Positions 47,222 through 60,345 of a stretch of 64,000 bases of DNA are shown piece after piece. The notes beneath the pieces are model-generated. The model saw only the letters and a program-made list of their open reading frames with translations, was not told the origin of the DNA and ran no database searches. The position numbers were made by a program, and so were the translations under genes. This DNA comes from Onchidella celtica (taxonomy: Eukaryota; Mollusca; Gastropoda; Systellommatophora; Onchidiidae): assembly GCA_963931925.1 (NCBI GenBank), contig OZ007569.1:27280024-27344023 (forward strand), given 5' to 3'. Within the stretch, counting starts at the first letter, position 1, and every line of letters begins with the position of its first letter.

Positions 47222-47248
47222 CTTTCTCTCTCTCTCTCTCTCTGTGTC
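47069..47248. repeat. (CA)n with CACG block, followed by (CT)n
   Basis: CA run with CGCACG interruptions in its right half, adjoining a CT run with GTGT and TTTC breaks. The alternating purine-pyrimidine half could adopt Z-DNA. Confidence 0.95.
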
Positions 47249-49462
47249 TTGATGTAGCATTGTCATGCGAATCAAACAGCCCTTTTCTTTGTGAGATATT
47301 GTCAGAATGTCTCATCTCTGTCACATTTTGCTGCATGTTTACTTCATCTCAGACCAAAGGAGAGGTATGTCCGTCACATACCGTCACAAACATGCTTGAA
47401 ACCGTCATCTCAGCCCTGCAAGAAATCACTGAATCTCCATTTGTTCACTTACTCGACACCCATTTCACATATGTTTCCATGTGAGACAAAAATGAATGTC
47501 AGGTTGAAATTAATATCAACTTTGTTTGACTTAACTTTCAGAGGACACGGAAACCTCATTAAATTGGCAAAGAGAATTGTGACAATGGTTCAGAATCAAA
47601 GCCATTATTTATAGGAAGTGGACACAAGTTTTTGCGGCTGTGAGAATTCTGGTTTCTCTCCTAGCGAGCTGGAAACACGTTGTTTATCATGTCCGTCTTC
47701 CCCACTAGCAACCATGAATGCCTTCGTGAGGTGAGGCGAAGCAAAATTCAAGCTGTTCCCCGTTAATGACAACTTTGGAATTCTAGGTTTGCAATTTGCG
47801 GATCTACGGAACGCAGGCTACAGAGGAAATATTCCCAAAAGCACTGAAAAACGCTGACAAACGTAGACACGGTTGTTTGTATTGGCCTGAGATCGTTGAC
47901 CCAATTTGAATGTGAGAATCTGTATGTGCTAGCGAGTAAATGTGTGTATGTCCCAGCAGTGTGTGCTTGCGTGTGCACATGTGGAAACGCCCATCGGGTT
48001 CCTACCACGATCAACAAAGAAGACAAGAAAAAAAAAACCCACAAAGATTCACATACATAAGTAAACAAACGCGTCGTCGGTGTAGAACAATTATGTTGAT
48101 GTGTGTGACAGGAGTATCTGAGAATCTCACCGACGACGTATGTCCTTGAAATCAGGTATGAACTGGTTGTGACACTGTGATGCTAATGAATAGTGGTAAA
48201 TCCGCCTCCTCCCCGGATTCCCCAATCCCTTGGCCCCAACTGTATGATTATTTTATAACATTGCTGATATGCATAGCATATGGGAGAGACAGGATGAGGA
48301 AGATGCTAGCCGATTGTGAGAGAGGGAATGTTGCCACTGACAGGTGGTCTGGCAGTTGGTCACTGCCTGACTTTGTATGCTGACGGCTCGAGGGGTGGAT
48401 GGGGGGAGGGGCTGTGTGTCTAGATTTGTTTTATTTGTCGACATTTTCTAGTATACGATATATTGGTGATCAAACATTCTCGCAAGATGCTATTTTTTTA
48501 ATGACAACTTTAGTTCACACAGTGGGAAAATTTGAAAACCAGCGAGCCTATTACATTATGTATCTCTGGATGTGAGTATTTTCCGAATGATATACAGAAC
48601 GGATTCAGCCTTACATTTCCTCGTCTCCTCCTTTCGTTTATTTTTTACCTTTATGTGCTCTGCTTTTATTACATGCATAATTATTTGGATTGAAATCCAT
48701 TATAAACCAAAATAAAGAAATCCGCGTATATGTAATAAAAAAGAGTGTCCACCAGAATTGTGGAAAGGTTGTGGTGATAAGTATGAGTAGACCAAGAAAA
48801 TGTGGGCGATGAAGATGTACCACATGGACATAAGAACAAAATAATATTCACATAAAGATAGAAGTCTGAACACATTTTTATGCGATGCCGACAAACAATT
48901 CTGCACATAACACGGCATTGCAAGAATACGACCTGGCACGTAACGGGCAAATTTGCTTTGTGGTCTTCACAAATGTTTAGACAGCAGAACTCCGATAGCT
49001 TAAGCGTGCAAGACGCAAGGCGAGGTGGCATAATAATGTCTTAACATTTGTTTTTCAATTAAAGGAAGACAGCAGGGAAAAAGAAAATGTCAGTTTACGT
49101 CACTCTTGTTGTAACAACGGATAAACACTCCCCATTTGGGAAACACTCTGGCTCAAGGGTAGCGCTCGTGTATGTCAACTGTGGTAAGATAAGGTCGCAT
49201 GAACTAGTCATGCCATCGACATGAATGCAGAATGATGAATTAATGTTAATGTTTTCATTGTAAAGTGCATTGTTATCTCTCACGACGGAATGATAGCTAC
49301 AAATGATATCTGTCTGTCTGTCTGTCTGCAGGTGGTTGGTGGTAAGGACTCCGTCTATCCTATCATTCAACTAAAGTCTGTCTATTGTCTTGCTTCTTCA
49401 TAGCACAATATTGCCATTATTGTGTCGCCTTCTCCAAATTCAAAACTAAAAGACATTTTTTG
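47249..49462. other. 2.2 kb without recognised gene
   Basis: Mostly unique-looking sequence, with a short TCTG run at about 49311-49329. No supported coding frame. Confidence 0.5.
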
Positions 49463-49485
49463 CCTGTCTGTCTGTCTGTCTGTTT

Positions 49486-49558
<73 letters not shown>

Positions 49559-49560
49559 GA
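49463..49560. repeat. (CTGT)n microsatellite
   Basis: Nearly perfect tetranucleotide array, broken once by 'tttgttt'. Confidence 0.96.
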
Positions 49561-49872
49561 CTCTCTCTCCAGCACTGCCTTCAATGGTAATGACTGCTGG
49601 ATTCTTTAATTTTCCTTTATTGTTTCTATCTTTTATTGACGACTGCTGCGTTAGATTTCTCTTTCTCTCCACATTTGTGCATTTTAGTTATTTCTTCTCT
49701 CTTTCCTCCACCTTCCCTCTTTTGTGTCATTTCATTTTCTTTTAACTTTCTCTGTAGGTTTTGTTGTGTCATAGTTGAATGGTTTCATTTTGCGTTGTAA
49801 TAATCGGTGACAAGTTCTCAGAGTTAACCACCACAAGAGAACAACGTCGGGCATTTGTATATTGTTGTAAGA

Positions 49873-50091
49873 GCATTTTTGCCTTTTCGAGAAAATGAGA
49901 ATTGAAGTTTGATCGGCAAAAGAGCTAAAGAGCACAAAACATTACGTCACAAACACATATCTCGAAAAGCCGTTAACTAAATGGAATGACACTTATGCCT
50001 GATGAAATTAGAAGTGAGAAAACCACTTTCATGACAAAACTTCAAAATCAGCAAAATGTAACATACAAAAATATGGCAAATATCCCTCGAT
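49873..50091 (+). repeat. Unclassified dispersed repeat, copy B (219 bp)
   Basis: Second copy of the 33828-34045 repeat, co-extensive and in the same orientation. Confidence 0.8.
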
Positions 50092-50372
50092 AGAGAAAGT
50101 TTGATAAGTTTCACGACGCTGCCTTGTGCCTTTCTTTGCTCTTCAGTCGACTAGCAAACATGTATAACCTTCATAATTTCAAAAGGCTTCTTACTGATGA
50201 TTGTCTTCTTGAAGCCTTTGTATGAAAGTCAACTAAACATTAGAAACCGTGAAGGCTTCATTTCGATGATATAACTAAGTTCCATTTATGTCTGACACAG
50301 ACGGTAACGTGAGCACTCCGCATGCCTCATCCCATGTGCATGTTTTGTTTTTTAAAACTTTCTTTTGGGGCA

Positions 50373-50540
50373 GAGAGGTGGTGCTATGGTCGGCATGAGA
50401 TGGGCAGGCAATCTGATAAGTAGGTTCGAAATATCTTGTAGATACTCTTGCAGATGTTTTCCCCCGTAATTTTGATAGACCGAATGGCCTCTGTTTATAT
50501 CAACGGAAAGATAAAGAAGATATTAAATAAAATAAAATAG
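50373..50540 (+). mobile_element. tRNA-derived SINE with A-rich tail
   Basis: A-box-like GTGGTGCTATGG at 50378-50389 and B-box-like GGTTCGAAAT at 50423-50432 are 45 bases apart, as in tRNA genes. A short body with 'gaccgaatggcc' follows, then an (AAATA)n-type tail. It differs from the 36 kb SINE, so at least two SINE families are present. Confidence 0.75.
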
Positions 50541-50551
50541 ATAAAATCAAA

Positions 50552-50680
50552 ACAGATGTTTTCCCCTGTTATTTTGATTAACCGAAAGGCCTGTTTAAAT
50601 CAGCAAATCTTTAGCGCAGTGAGAGTGTCGAAACGGTTTTAAAAGATGGGAAAGATGAAGAAATATTAAAAGAAAAAAGA
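50552..50680 (+). repeat. Second SINE body/tail without head
   Basis: Repeats 'cagatgttttcccc-gt-attttgat' and 'accgaa-ggcc' of the preceding SINE and ends in its own A-rich tail. It may be a truncated insertion or a partial tandem duplication. Confidence 0.7.
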
Positions 50681-53600
50681 TCGTTTGTCATTGCACAGCT
50701 TTAAAAAAATTATGGTAGTTGGGGAGAAATCAGTCGTGCATCTGCTTGACGAGGATGGTATTGTACTGGCTATGATAAGTTCTATAATTTGTTTCATCAG
50801 ATTCTACTGAAATCTCTAATACAATAGAATTTCAAACCATCTTTTGTGAGGAACGATTTTCTCTTTACAATAGCACAGCACAAACACTAAAATAATGATA
50901 ATGATTATTTGTTATAAAAGAACATACTGTTTAAAGAATAAGGCCATGTGGCAAACGGGTTGAGCCGACAAAACAAAATGAAATACGTGCAGCAAATATG
51001 ACAGCTTTCCTTCTATTTTTATTTCTAATGATGCCACTTATGTGCATGAAATGTGACAATGTCAGGTTGACCCTGAGTTTGTATCCAATGTATGAAGTGA
51101 GGGTAGAGAATAAACAGGTGAGGTGGAAATTATTTTATTGACAATGCCGCCCCTGAGCCAGGTGACCGAGCTCATAAGCCTCTTTACTTGAAAACCCTCA
51201 TAATTTCGTCCCAGCAAAGTGTCAAATGACATCATGGGCAGAGCCGTAGGAACACAATTTACTACCAATGGTTCAGCACGGTACTTAAAGCCAGTTGTAA
51301 TTAACGGCAACCTATTTCCTCACCAGCCTTTCGTTGCCCTCCTTTTTTCTTTTTGTTTTTCTTTTTCCAGGAAATAAGCCAAATTAATGTCAGTACTATT
51401 TTCAAAAACAGGAGCAGCATATATATATTTATCAGAAATGAAAGCAATTTTATTTGGTTGTCACAATAAAACTTTTGAAAATCAGATTTCAGCATTTCAC
51501 AACGACTCTTTTCTTATGTAGCGGAACGAATTTCTGACTTTGTGCTCTCCATGAATGTGCAATGTAAAGTAATAAAGCAAAGCCGCGGTTTCTTAAAACT
51601 TGCCGTTGACCATCAGAAATTATTTATAACTAGAGGAGTAATTTGAGAGAATATTCTTTTAATAATATTGATTGTCTGTATCTATAGATGGCGGGGGTCA
51701 AAGCTTTGAATGTGGAGTACTGTAGACATTAACTCGGAAGTATGAAATGAACATTCTGGTATGTGATTCACTCAAATTTACCAATTAGGCTGTCTTGACC
51801 ATTTTGTAACGTATTCAGGATCCAGGGAAGAGTAAAAGAGTACAATTAAAAGAGAAGATGGGGACACATCAACATAACGGTGCACTTTGTAACTAAAGCC
51901 ACGATATTTCAACTACAAAGAGTCACCAAATTGATTTATGACTACAAACTCCATGGGTATTTATAATTGCTCCTTACCTATTGAGCAATGCGTTTTCAAC
52001 AACAATGCTCTCCAACTGTGGCCAACTTTCAACAGCGCGTGTATTGCGAAAGTCCCAGAAATGTCGTCAATTATGAAAAACGTGCCATTTTGGTCGAGTT
52101 ATCTCTGAGGGTTTACTCACTAAAACATGCATTTGAACACTTTCTTCACTTACTTTCTAAATAAGGCTATTGATTGTTTTGTTATTTCTGTACGGGCTAT
52201 TCGTCGTCGGAATAGAGATAGACAGACGGAGAAACCCTGGAAAATGAAAAACGGGGAGGGAGAATACAGTGAAGGATTGACAGGTATGAGATAAATAAAT
52301 GAGAGGATCGACTGGCTGTGTGTCCCATGTTGCTTTGACCGATCCAATGATAATTTTTTTTTTTTTTTATGTGCTTGAAAAATTGATCGATCGATTTCAC
52401 AATTCCCATCTGCACCATAATGTGCCTTGTGAAAGGACTAAAAAAAAAAAATCCTTATATGGTTGTACATGCAATTCTTGCATTGTCATTTATGATGGAT
52501 ACTGGACGTAACCAGCCAAACGGGGTGTGGCGCTGATTGTTTAATTAATGCATTTTAGCGGCAGTGGTATCGGTGGTGCACGCATGTCTCTGCAAGTACA
52601 ACCTATCATTGGTCCTACGAACACAAATGCAAGAACATTATACATGTTCTTAAACCACCAAAAACAAATTTGCTCGTACAGTCATAATAACAAAAGCAAT
52701 AAATTTAGTAGTGACTATAATGCTGTTTAGTTTCTTCTAAATCCCTCATTTCGGGATATCAAATTAATTTATAAAGAAAGAAAGATAAGGGGAAAAAAAG
52801 AAATAGAAAGCAAGAGCATGGCGAAGCCCTTTGATTGTTCAAGTGACAACAATGAATCATTCCGTCATTGAAAAGCGTACGTACTGCGGTGGGGGGGAGA
52901 GGGGGGGGGGGAGAGACACAGCCCCCGCCCCTTCGAGGGTGGTCTGCAAGTTTAGGTTAATTTTGGAGCAGGGGGCAGGAAATGACAAAGATTTTTTTTC
53001 TTGAAGGAAAGAAAGAAAGAAAACAACAATTATCGCACAAATAACCAATGATAAAGAAAAAAATATGATCCCACAGATAGCGTGAAATGAAAACATAAAC
53101 CTCCTGTCCGTCTACGCATAAAACCATAAATTACAAAATCATTGGTACTGAGGTCTTGACCAGCAGTGACCTCAATTAATGCCCAAGATGGCACCGCGGT
53201 GATAGGTGGTCTTTCCAGGGCTGCATGTCGCCTGGCCATGGAGGACACAGGACAATAGCCGCCAACATTATTTATTCATCCGTTAGCGGAGTCTGGAGAG
53301 AACGACATCCGCTTTCCGGCGTAATTGAATCATCAGTTCCATATCTACTGGGCGAGGCATGAAGCTTTGTGTGGCAGACCCTGGCGCGGAAATGGAGAGG
53401 CCGTGAGTCGGTCAATATTCTATAGTACCCGAACATTTTCTCTTTCACTTTGAGTACACCATGGACTGAGACTATCGACGCTTAGGGAAATCGACGCTGG
53501 TCAGGAAAGATTAACTAATTATGCCACCTGAAAACAAAAAATCCTCAGTGTATTGTAATCAGTGAAATATTTTATGTTCCCATAATATGAAAGCAATAAT

Positions 53601-53747
53601 TTCAACATGGACACGCACAGTTCTACAAATGGTACCACTGACAATAATAATATTAATGGAGTGCATCTGTATAGTGCCCGTCTCCACAAAATGGATCCGA
53701 AGTACTTTTCAATTAACGTAGCAACTCTCTCTCTCTGGTTGGCTCGC
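50681..53747. other. 3.1 kb without recognised gene
   Basis: AT-rich. G-rich tract at about 52889-52911. A more mixed-composition stretch at 53,140-53,420 has no coding support. Confidence 0.45.
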
Positions 53748-53775
53748 TCTGTCTGTCTGTCTGTCTGTCTGTCTG

Positions 53776-53851
<76 letters not shown>
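53748..53851. repeat. (CTGT)n then (CT)n
   Basis: Short CTGT block followed by a nearly pure CT run of about 75 bp. Confidence 0.97.
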
Positions 53852-53853
<2 letters not shown>

Positions 53854-55600
53854 TTCTCTCTTTCTTTGGTACTTAAAAATATACTTTCCTGCTGTACAAA
53901 ACGTTCAAGGCTTAGGGAGACATTATCGGATGGTCAGTAGATATTCCTCACACTGAACCAATGAGTGGGCACAACACGCTAGCAAGAATTTTGATGCGCC
54001 GTCTCGTGCAGCAAAACATTTTTTTTTTACATTTGCTTGACTTTTCACTGATAGAGTCACTGACTTTGTAAAATGGCAGTAAACACCGATAGCGCAATAT
54101 AAGTGTATCCAGCAATAGCAAACCATGTCTGCAAATACATAAATTTGGTTTGAAGAAACGGAGAAAATTGCTTTATGCGCAGTCAAGCACATGAACAACA
54201 GAGGGGACTGGTCTTTTGATTTCACTGAAATGTCATAATATTTTATGTCGTTTCCTTCAAGAACTCCCTCATCCATTTCTTCTGGCCACAGTATCAATTT
54301 GATATATTTCACAATTTCAGCTCCGCGAATAGAATCAAGCTTTGGCTGCCGAGGCTTTCTACCACACATGAATATTGTGAAAGACATGCGACTTAAATCA
54401 GGTGTTATGAGCCTGCTTTCTTCAGGGCGAATAATTTAAGAACCCACTTTCTTGCAACAACATTACCTGATTGGAACAGAAACTTTTTTTTTTGTAATAT
54501 CCCATCAAACTATTTCCTTCAGCCTCATACAACACTGCTAGCATGCTGTCTGTAGTTCTTCTTTAAAATTTAATAACCGGCAAAGTGAAATTGTATCTTT
54601 TTGTCTCAACTTTGTTGATACATTAGAAAATAAAATGCCTCGGACGAGAAAAATTTAAGGGATATTAATTAATTTATTTTTGAAGAATATTTTATATATT
54701 TTATACATATATATTTATGTAAACATGTTTGGCAATTTTTAATAGTAGTTGTCTGAAGAAATGGTCATGTGTTGCATCTGGTCCTGTCTGCCATGCGCAA
54801 TCATGTCGTTGATGTCGCATTTTGTAGGGTCAGTCGCGCATTCTGTGAAATTTCTTCTTTGTTTTCATTGCCTGTGTTCTCGTGTGAAATCTTAGCGATT
54901 GTTGGCTCTTGATGTATAGAGAAGAACATTTTTTTAAGAACAAGTGTGTATCAGGACTCTTTTCATCATCATTAAACCATCTTTGAGCTGAAATTAGCTT
55001 AGCACTGCTCTAGCGCATTAGCTTGTAAATGTTTATACGGGTTTGAAGGTGACAGACCATCGAGTCCTTACTTCCAGGACTAAATGCCTCTCTGCTCTCC
55101 AAGAACCAGTAGGCAATTTGCTGATTTGGCATTGACAAAAACCATATGTCTTATGAAAAAGAAAATCAATGGTTTTCATTATTATTTGACACCAGGGGCA
55201 TCTCTGGGGAAAGACTTAGATTTCGCAATCTCTTAGCGTTTTATGAAAAATCGAAGTCTGATCCACTTGACAATATCAATATGGGAGATTTTCTTAAGAA
55301 TCACAAGTCTGACTCGTCCAAAGTAGAACAAAGACGACACTGCACATTACTTATTGATGATGAGAGCCTAGTTTTATTTTCATCCTCTTTAGTGTTATTC
55401 TCAACTGATTTTTCCGTAAGGGATATTTTATATGGGGGAGAGCTGTTTTACTGGGAAAGAGTTACTCGTTATTTCTTAAACAATTGCGCAGCAATAAATT
55501 ATCATGCATTGGTAAAAACTGATTTCCCATCAAATATAGCTCTAAAGTGACGATTTTTTACCAGTATTACTGTAAATGATTGACATCTTTCTGTTTTCAG
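53852..55600. other. 1.7 kb, no firm gene
   Basis: AT-rich, especially 54,600-54,730. An open frame of 134 codons at 55146-55550 has AT-rich codons and no recognised domain; it ends 50 bases before the supported exon and is probably intronic. Confidence 0.4.
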
Positions 55601-55693
55601 GCAAAAAGAGAAAGTGTAACTTTGAAACCAACATGGGAAATCACGGTAGCCGGAGGGACCAACGGAAATGGGGCAAACATGGAGGGAAAGCTG
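55601..55693 (+). CDS. Internal exon of unidentified host gene
   Basis: Preceded by a pyrimidine-rich acceptor (tttctgttttcag) and followed by a consensus donor (gtgagt). It is 93 nt, exactly 31 codons in phase 0, reading AKRESVTLKPTWEITVAGG and then a Gly/Asn-rich stretch. The next exon, at 56814, is open only in the matching phase. No domain is recognised; upstream exons were not found in the window. Confidence 0.5.
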
Positions 55694-55901
55694 GTGAGTT
55701 CTGATATTGTTACTGTTGTTTGTGCTGCCTTTCTCTTTATGATTATTTTTTATTTTATTTAATCGATAAATTGTGCATTATGACTCGCTCATATTTAACA
55801 AGTTTCAGCCCGGCTGCTGTCCATGATGAGACACTTTATTACGTTACTGTTATCCCAATAAGTTACTATCTTTTGGGACCGTCATTGGTGGCAGGAACTG
55901 G

Positions 55902-55926
55902 GGGAGAGAGAGAGGGAGGGGGAGAA

Positions 55927-55979
<53 letters not shown>

Positions 55980-56070
55980 GAGAGAGAGAGAGAGAGAATC
56001 AGACAGAGAGAGAGAGAGGCGAGAGAGAGAGAATGAGAGACAGGAAGAGAGAGAGAATGAGAGAGAATGA
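55902..56070. repeat. (GA)n microsatellite in the presumed intron
   Basis: GA with GATA, GAAT and CAGA variants, between the two predicted exons. Confidence 0.95.
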
Positions 56071-56813
56071 GAATAAATTTCAATATCTAAGATCTCGGGC
56101 TATGTTAAATGTTCATCACGTAAGTGTTTGTTTCCTTGTCTCGTGCATTCGTGTTTACGCGTGTTCGAAGAGCCATTTTCAAAGAGACTGGATTTGCTTG
56201 CAGGAAGAAATGCAAACGCACTCCTCTTTCCACAGCATTCCCCTGAAACACTTTTCTAGACACGCCATCCATTCATAAACATTCTGTCAGTCACACTTCA
56301 TGGTTTAGAATAGACCTCACAGGCACGGCATCATTTTCTGAAAGCAAGTACCGGTACGTGTAAATATTTCTGCATTTTTGGTGAGCTGTCGAAAGGATCG
56401 GGATGTTAATGCTGGAAATTGTAATCGTCAATCTTTTTGCGTCTTTGTAAACTATTTCCCATGGAAATAACAACTAGCTACACATTTATCACGATTTCTA
56501 TCCACTCCTCTATGATCTGAACCAGTTTTTCTCAAGATGGGGCGCGCGGGCGTGGGACTTCAGAATGGAGCATAGGGATATACACTGTAAACTAACTTTT
56601 CCAATCATGGGTGGACGTTTTTTTTTTTGAAAGTTGAAATGAGACAAAACCGGTTGAGAAACACTGATCTAAACTATCTGCCGCAGGTATTATGCATCGT
56701 TTTTGTTTGTTATATCATTAGCACTTTGGGTTTGAAAAGTGGTAGTACTTCCACGTAGATCGTATCATACGCTGGGGCCGCGCAGTGTTAAGTCTGCTTT
56801 GTCTTGGTTTTAG

Positions 56814-56966
56814 TTTGAGATGTGGACTACGGAGTTAAATGGGACCACGCCCACTGGCCAGACCGAAACAAGCCTGTCTTACCAGTTCGGGTGCATCGAA
56901 ACTGTCAGAGTCAACTGGTGGAAAGAGGAACCTCGCGCACTGGGTCGAAAACAGTCGCAAAAATAG
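56814..56966 (+). CDS. Terminal exon of unidentified host gene
   Basis: Begins after an acceptor-like 'cttggttttag' and is open for 50 codons to TAG at 56964-56966; the other two phases stop early. The peptide begins FEMWTTELNGTTPTGQTE, continues with one Cys and a VNWWKEE motif, and ends basic. NGT is a possible N-glycosylation site. Joined to 55601-55693 it gives an 81-residue C-terminus. An ATTAAA near 57066 could serve polyadenylation. More G+C-rich than its surroundings, which fits coding sequence. The family is not recognised. Confidence 0.5.
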   Translation, partial: FEMWTTELNGTTPTGQTETSLSYQFGCIETVRVNWWKEEPRALGRKQSQK

Positions 56967-59900
56967 ACTTGATTCAGTTCGCTACCAGCCTGACGGCTGA
57001 ATGTTTCTCTTTTTTCCCCTCAATATTCTTGTCCGTCCATGCTTCTGTTTGACTGGTCTTAACTAATTAAAATGCGTTATTGAAAAGTGCCTTTATTTTT
57101 CATAGCGACTTCTTCATAAGCTTATCTCGTGCACAGTCTCACCTGCCTGTCTTTCTGTCTCTTCCCTGTTACCTAACATCCATTGCCAGGAGACAAACAG
57201 TTGTGCGTGTAACGTGTGGAACTCGACGTCTGCTGACAGAAACCAAGCCATTGTTGTATAACTATATTGCGTGCCTGTCTCACTTTCGTTGCCATCCCAC
57301 CGTAATCTGTTTAAATGCAGGAACTTATAAAAACGAAATAGGCCCACGAGGTTCCAGTCATTTTTCTCCCAATTTCCTAGCGATGTAATCCTTTCACCCT
57401 CCAGCGTGTCCGTATTGATTCCTGTGTTCATAGATGTCTTGAGATTAGCATGTATCTGTGAAGTGACCCAGAAAACTGAAGTTTCAGTGAATATTTTTCA
57501 CACCAACTATCGCATGCTGTCTGGGAAAATAGATCTCGCTGTCGAAAGCATTGAGTTTCATTCGCACTCTTATTTCTTTTCTAAGAGGACACAAATTTCA
57601 AACAAAAAAAACAACAACAACTACAACACACACACACACAAAACGTGGCATTGATTTCAGTGTGAAAGCCAACCACACAAGGATAGACAGCGATCTGATG
57701 ATGTATTACTGTGCATATAAATATTTCAGTTTCAGGAAGTCGTGGTAGCAAGATGGAGTACTGTAATATTTATACACACATACACCGTAGGCCTATAACA
57801 ATAATCTACGAATCCGATAGTACCAATCTGACAGAAAAGTTTCATTTCTTAGGACATCTATCTTTGAACAGTAGGCTACCACTTCGTGAAATTGTTTTCG
57901 TCTTTATTTCAACGTTCGATTCAGAAGATTTTCTTTTTCTGATCCCAGACACTGAGCAGAGGAACACATGACAGTGCAGTCATGCAGTTATAATACACAG
58001 ATTTTGCTCGTATGCATGGAGTTGGGTATGTGCCAGGCTGTCAGGAGGGCCTGGCTGAAATGGTGAGAATCTGGTCTAGGATCTCATTCCTCGAGATTAA
58101 AAACTCAGACCCACATGGGAGAAGCAGAGTGATACACAGCCAAATACTACCATAATAACAACAAATTCTGTTTCAGTTTCACTTGTTTATAAAATTTAGT
58201 TTTGTTTTTGCCTAACAAAGATCTATCAGGACCGAAACATTTGTTGTTGCTGTTGCTGTTTATCCCTTTCTAATGCTTTTGTGGCCATACAAACGTTCAA
58301 ATAAAAAAATTTAAATTTTAACTTTAAGATATCATTAAACTTTGTATTCTTTCAGATTCAGTACTTTTTTAAATACAGAGAGAGAACGCCTTTGTGGTCG
58401 ATGAGGGGTTTGGAACAATGTTAAAATATGGAAAATAAAAGTTGTATAAAGGAAACGTTATTAAAATTTTCTATTTCGATTTGTTTCAGGGTTCTTGTGG
58501 TGGTTAAAGTTGTTCGCAACTTATTGCCCTTAATTCTGGTTGCTTCTTGCATGTCGGTTTATGGTGTACAGATAACATATTTGGTACATGAAAGACTCTT
58601 CACGGGTAAGGGCCGATTTTTTAAGAAAGGAAATATAGAAAAGATGTGCATGTGTGTATGTGGAGATGGGGCGGACCTAGGCGTTGTCAGTCATTTGGGG
58701 GCGACAATGCATTATTTTCCAAGTAAAGACAGAAAGATGTCCGTATTTCTACGGGTTAATCACTCGAAGAAATCGTTGGAAATGTTCGATGCTTTTGCAC
58801 GCCCTTGTACTCACAATTTACTGCACACTGTTGATAAAGTTCATCTTTTCTGACCGAGTAATCTACCTTGCGGGCAAATGAGACTACGATACTGGCATTT
58901 GTCTGATGGCCCTCGAGCCGGCCATGCATGCAGACTGGTTCTGGAAAAAGCAGTTTCTGTTGGTTATTAATCCACGAGAAAGCAATTTGCATTGACCAGC
59001 CTAATTGGGACGCCGCTGCATGTTGGAAAAATATGTTTCTCATCAGCACTGACAAACCGGTCTGCATGGCGGTTGGACAAGTATTGTCAGATAAATCCTG
59101 TCCGAGTTGCTGGTCGTCCAAATAGTTGTGACACTTCCAACAGTTGTTCAAATAGTGAGGGTAAATATATTTTTAAGGCAGGTAAGAAACACTGAAATAT
59201 TTTATTGTGTCATACAGAACTAGATTTAGCTAACTTTAATGATACACTGATAGATTTACACGGCGGAAAGGGAGGGGGCGGGCAGAATAAAAATTCAGGA
59301 CCCAGATCGATCAACCACCATTTCAAAATTAAAGACTTTTTGGTTATTTAAAAAAAACAATATTACAATGCCTATTTTACCCAAAAGCCCGGGTTTTTTT
59401 TTTCGACTTAAGTAAAGCTTCCTGCTTATGGAACATTTTGCTTTTCTTCATCATTATTAACGATGCACTTTCAAACTTTAAAAATCGATTTTTTTCAGTT
59501 TCTATGGCTATGCGACTATGGTCGTTCTTCATCTGGGTCATCAATTGCAATTAGTACGTTGGTGGCGATGTGGTACCAGGTTTGAGGGGTAAAATAACTG
59601 GTACGAAACTAACAGTGGAAGAACGCACTGAGATGAGTGGAAGTAAAGAAATAATAATTATGTTTCTCCAAATGTCCTGTTGGTTTTAACTTGAGCATGG
59701 TCAGAATTTTCCAAACAGGGACACCCGTTGTATTTGAATAGCTCCTTTGCATTGGTGATGTTCTGACTCTTTGAACAGACAAGGTGCAGGAAAACCAAGC
59801 TCAGGTTCAAGTTCATATTCAAGTTCAAGTTTATTGTAGGTCTAACGGTCAATTCAAAATATACAGAAGAATCATGCAAACAAGGTTTGAAAAGACATTT

Positions 59901-60258
59901 AAAACAAATGCACTCGGTCCTTCATGTCACTCTCTCTCCACTCCTTGCTGGCTGTATACATATGTTTATAATAATCTACAATAAAGTATTACTTGAATGA
60001 TATTTACCAGCAACAGTCATCATTCTTCAATGGCCAGTGATTCCCATCTCTGCCCTTCTTTATTAATTCCCGCCATCAATAGCTTTGCCACTGAGCATTA
60101 GGGTTATTCGTTCTATTTTTCTTGAGTGATTCCTCCCATCCACGTATCTTCTCAGTACCTCAACAACGTATGAAATAAAAAGTAAGATAGAAATTAAAAA
60201 CACTTCTAAACTGAAGCAGCTATGTACATATTAGAATGTTTGATACATGAGGATGACA
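56967..60258. other. 3.3 kb without recognised gene
   Basis: AT-rich. A 141-codon frame at 58428-58853 has no domain or splice support. The stretch 58,880-59,130 has mixed composition with TTATTAATC and ATTTGCATTGA words, possibly regulatory. Confidence 0.45.
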
Positions 60259-60345
60259 GAGAGAGAGAGAGACAGAGAGAGAGAGGGGGAGGGAGAAAGA
60301 GAGAGAGAGAGAGGCAGATAGACAGACAGACAGACAGAGACAGAC
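60259..60345. repeat. (GA)n with CAGA tail
   Basis: GA tract passing into ACAG units. Confidence 0.93.

Noticed and set aside
53270..53410. ATG followed by a short frame ending in a gtgagt donor (53,359-53,405)
   Set aside because: Only about 15 codons, no acceptor partner in compatible phase, no conservation evidence.
55146..55550. 134-codon open frame just upstream of the predicted exon
   Set aside because: No recognised domain and no splice sites linking it; several frames of this length are expected by chance in 64 kb of AT-rich DNA.
58428..58853. 141-codon open frame with a hydrophobic segment
   Set aside because: Longest frame outside transposons and simple repeats, but no motif, no splice support and no homology recognised.
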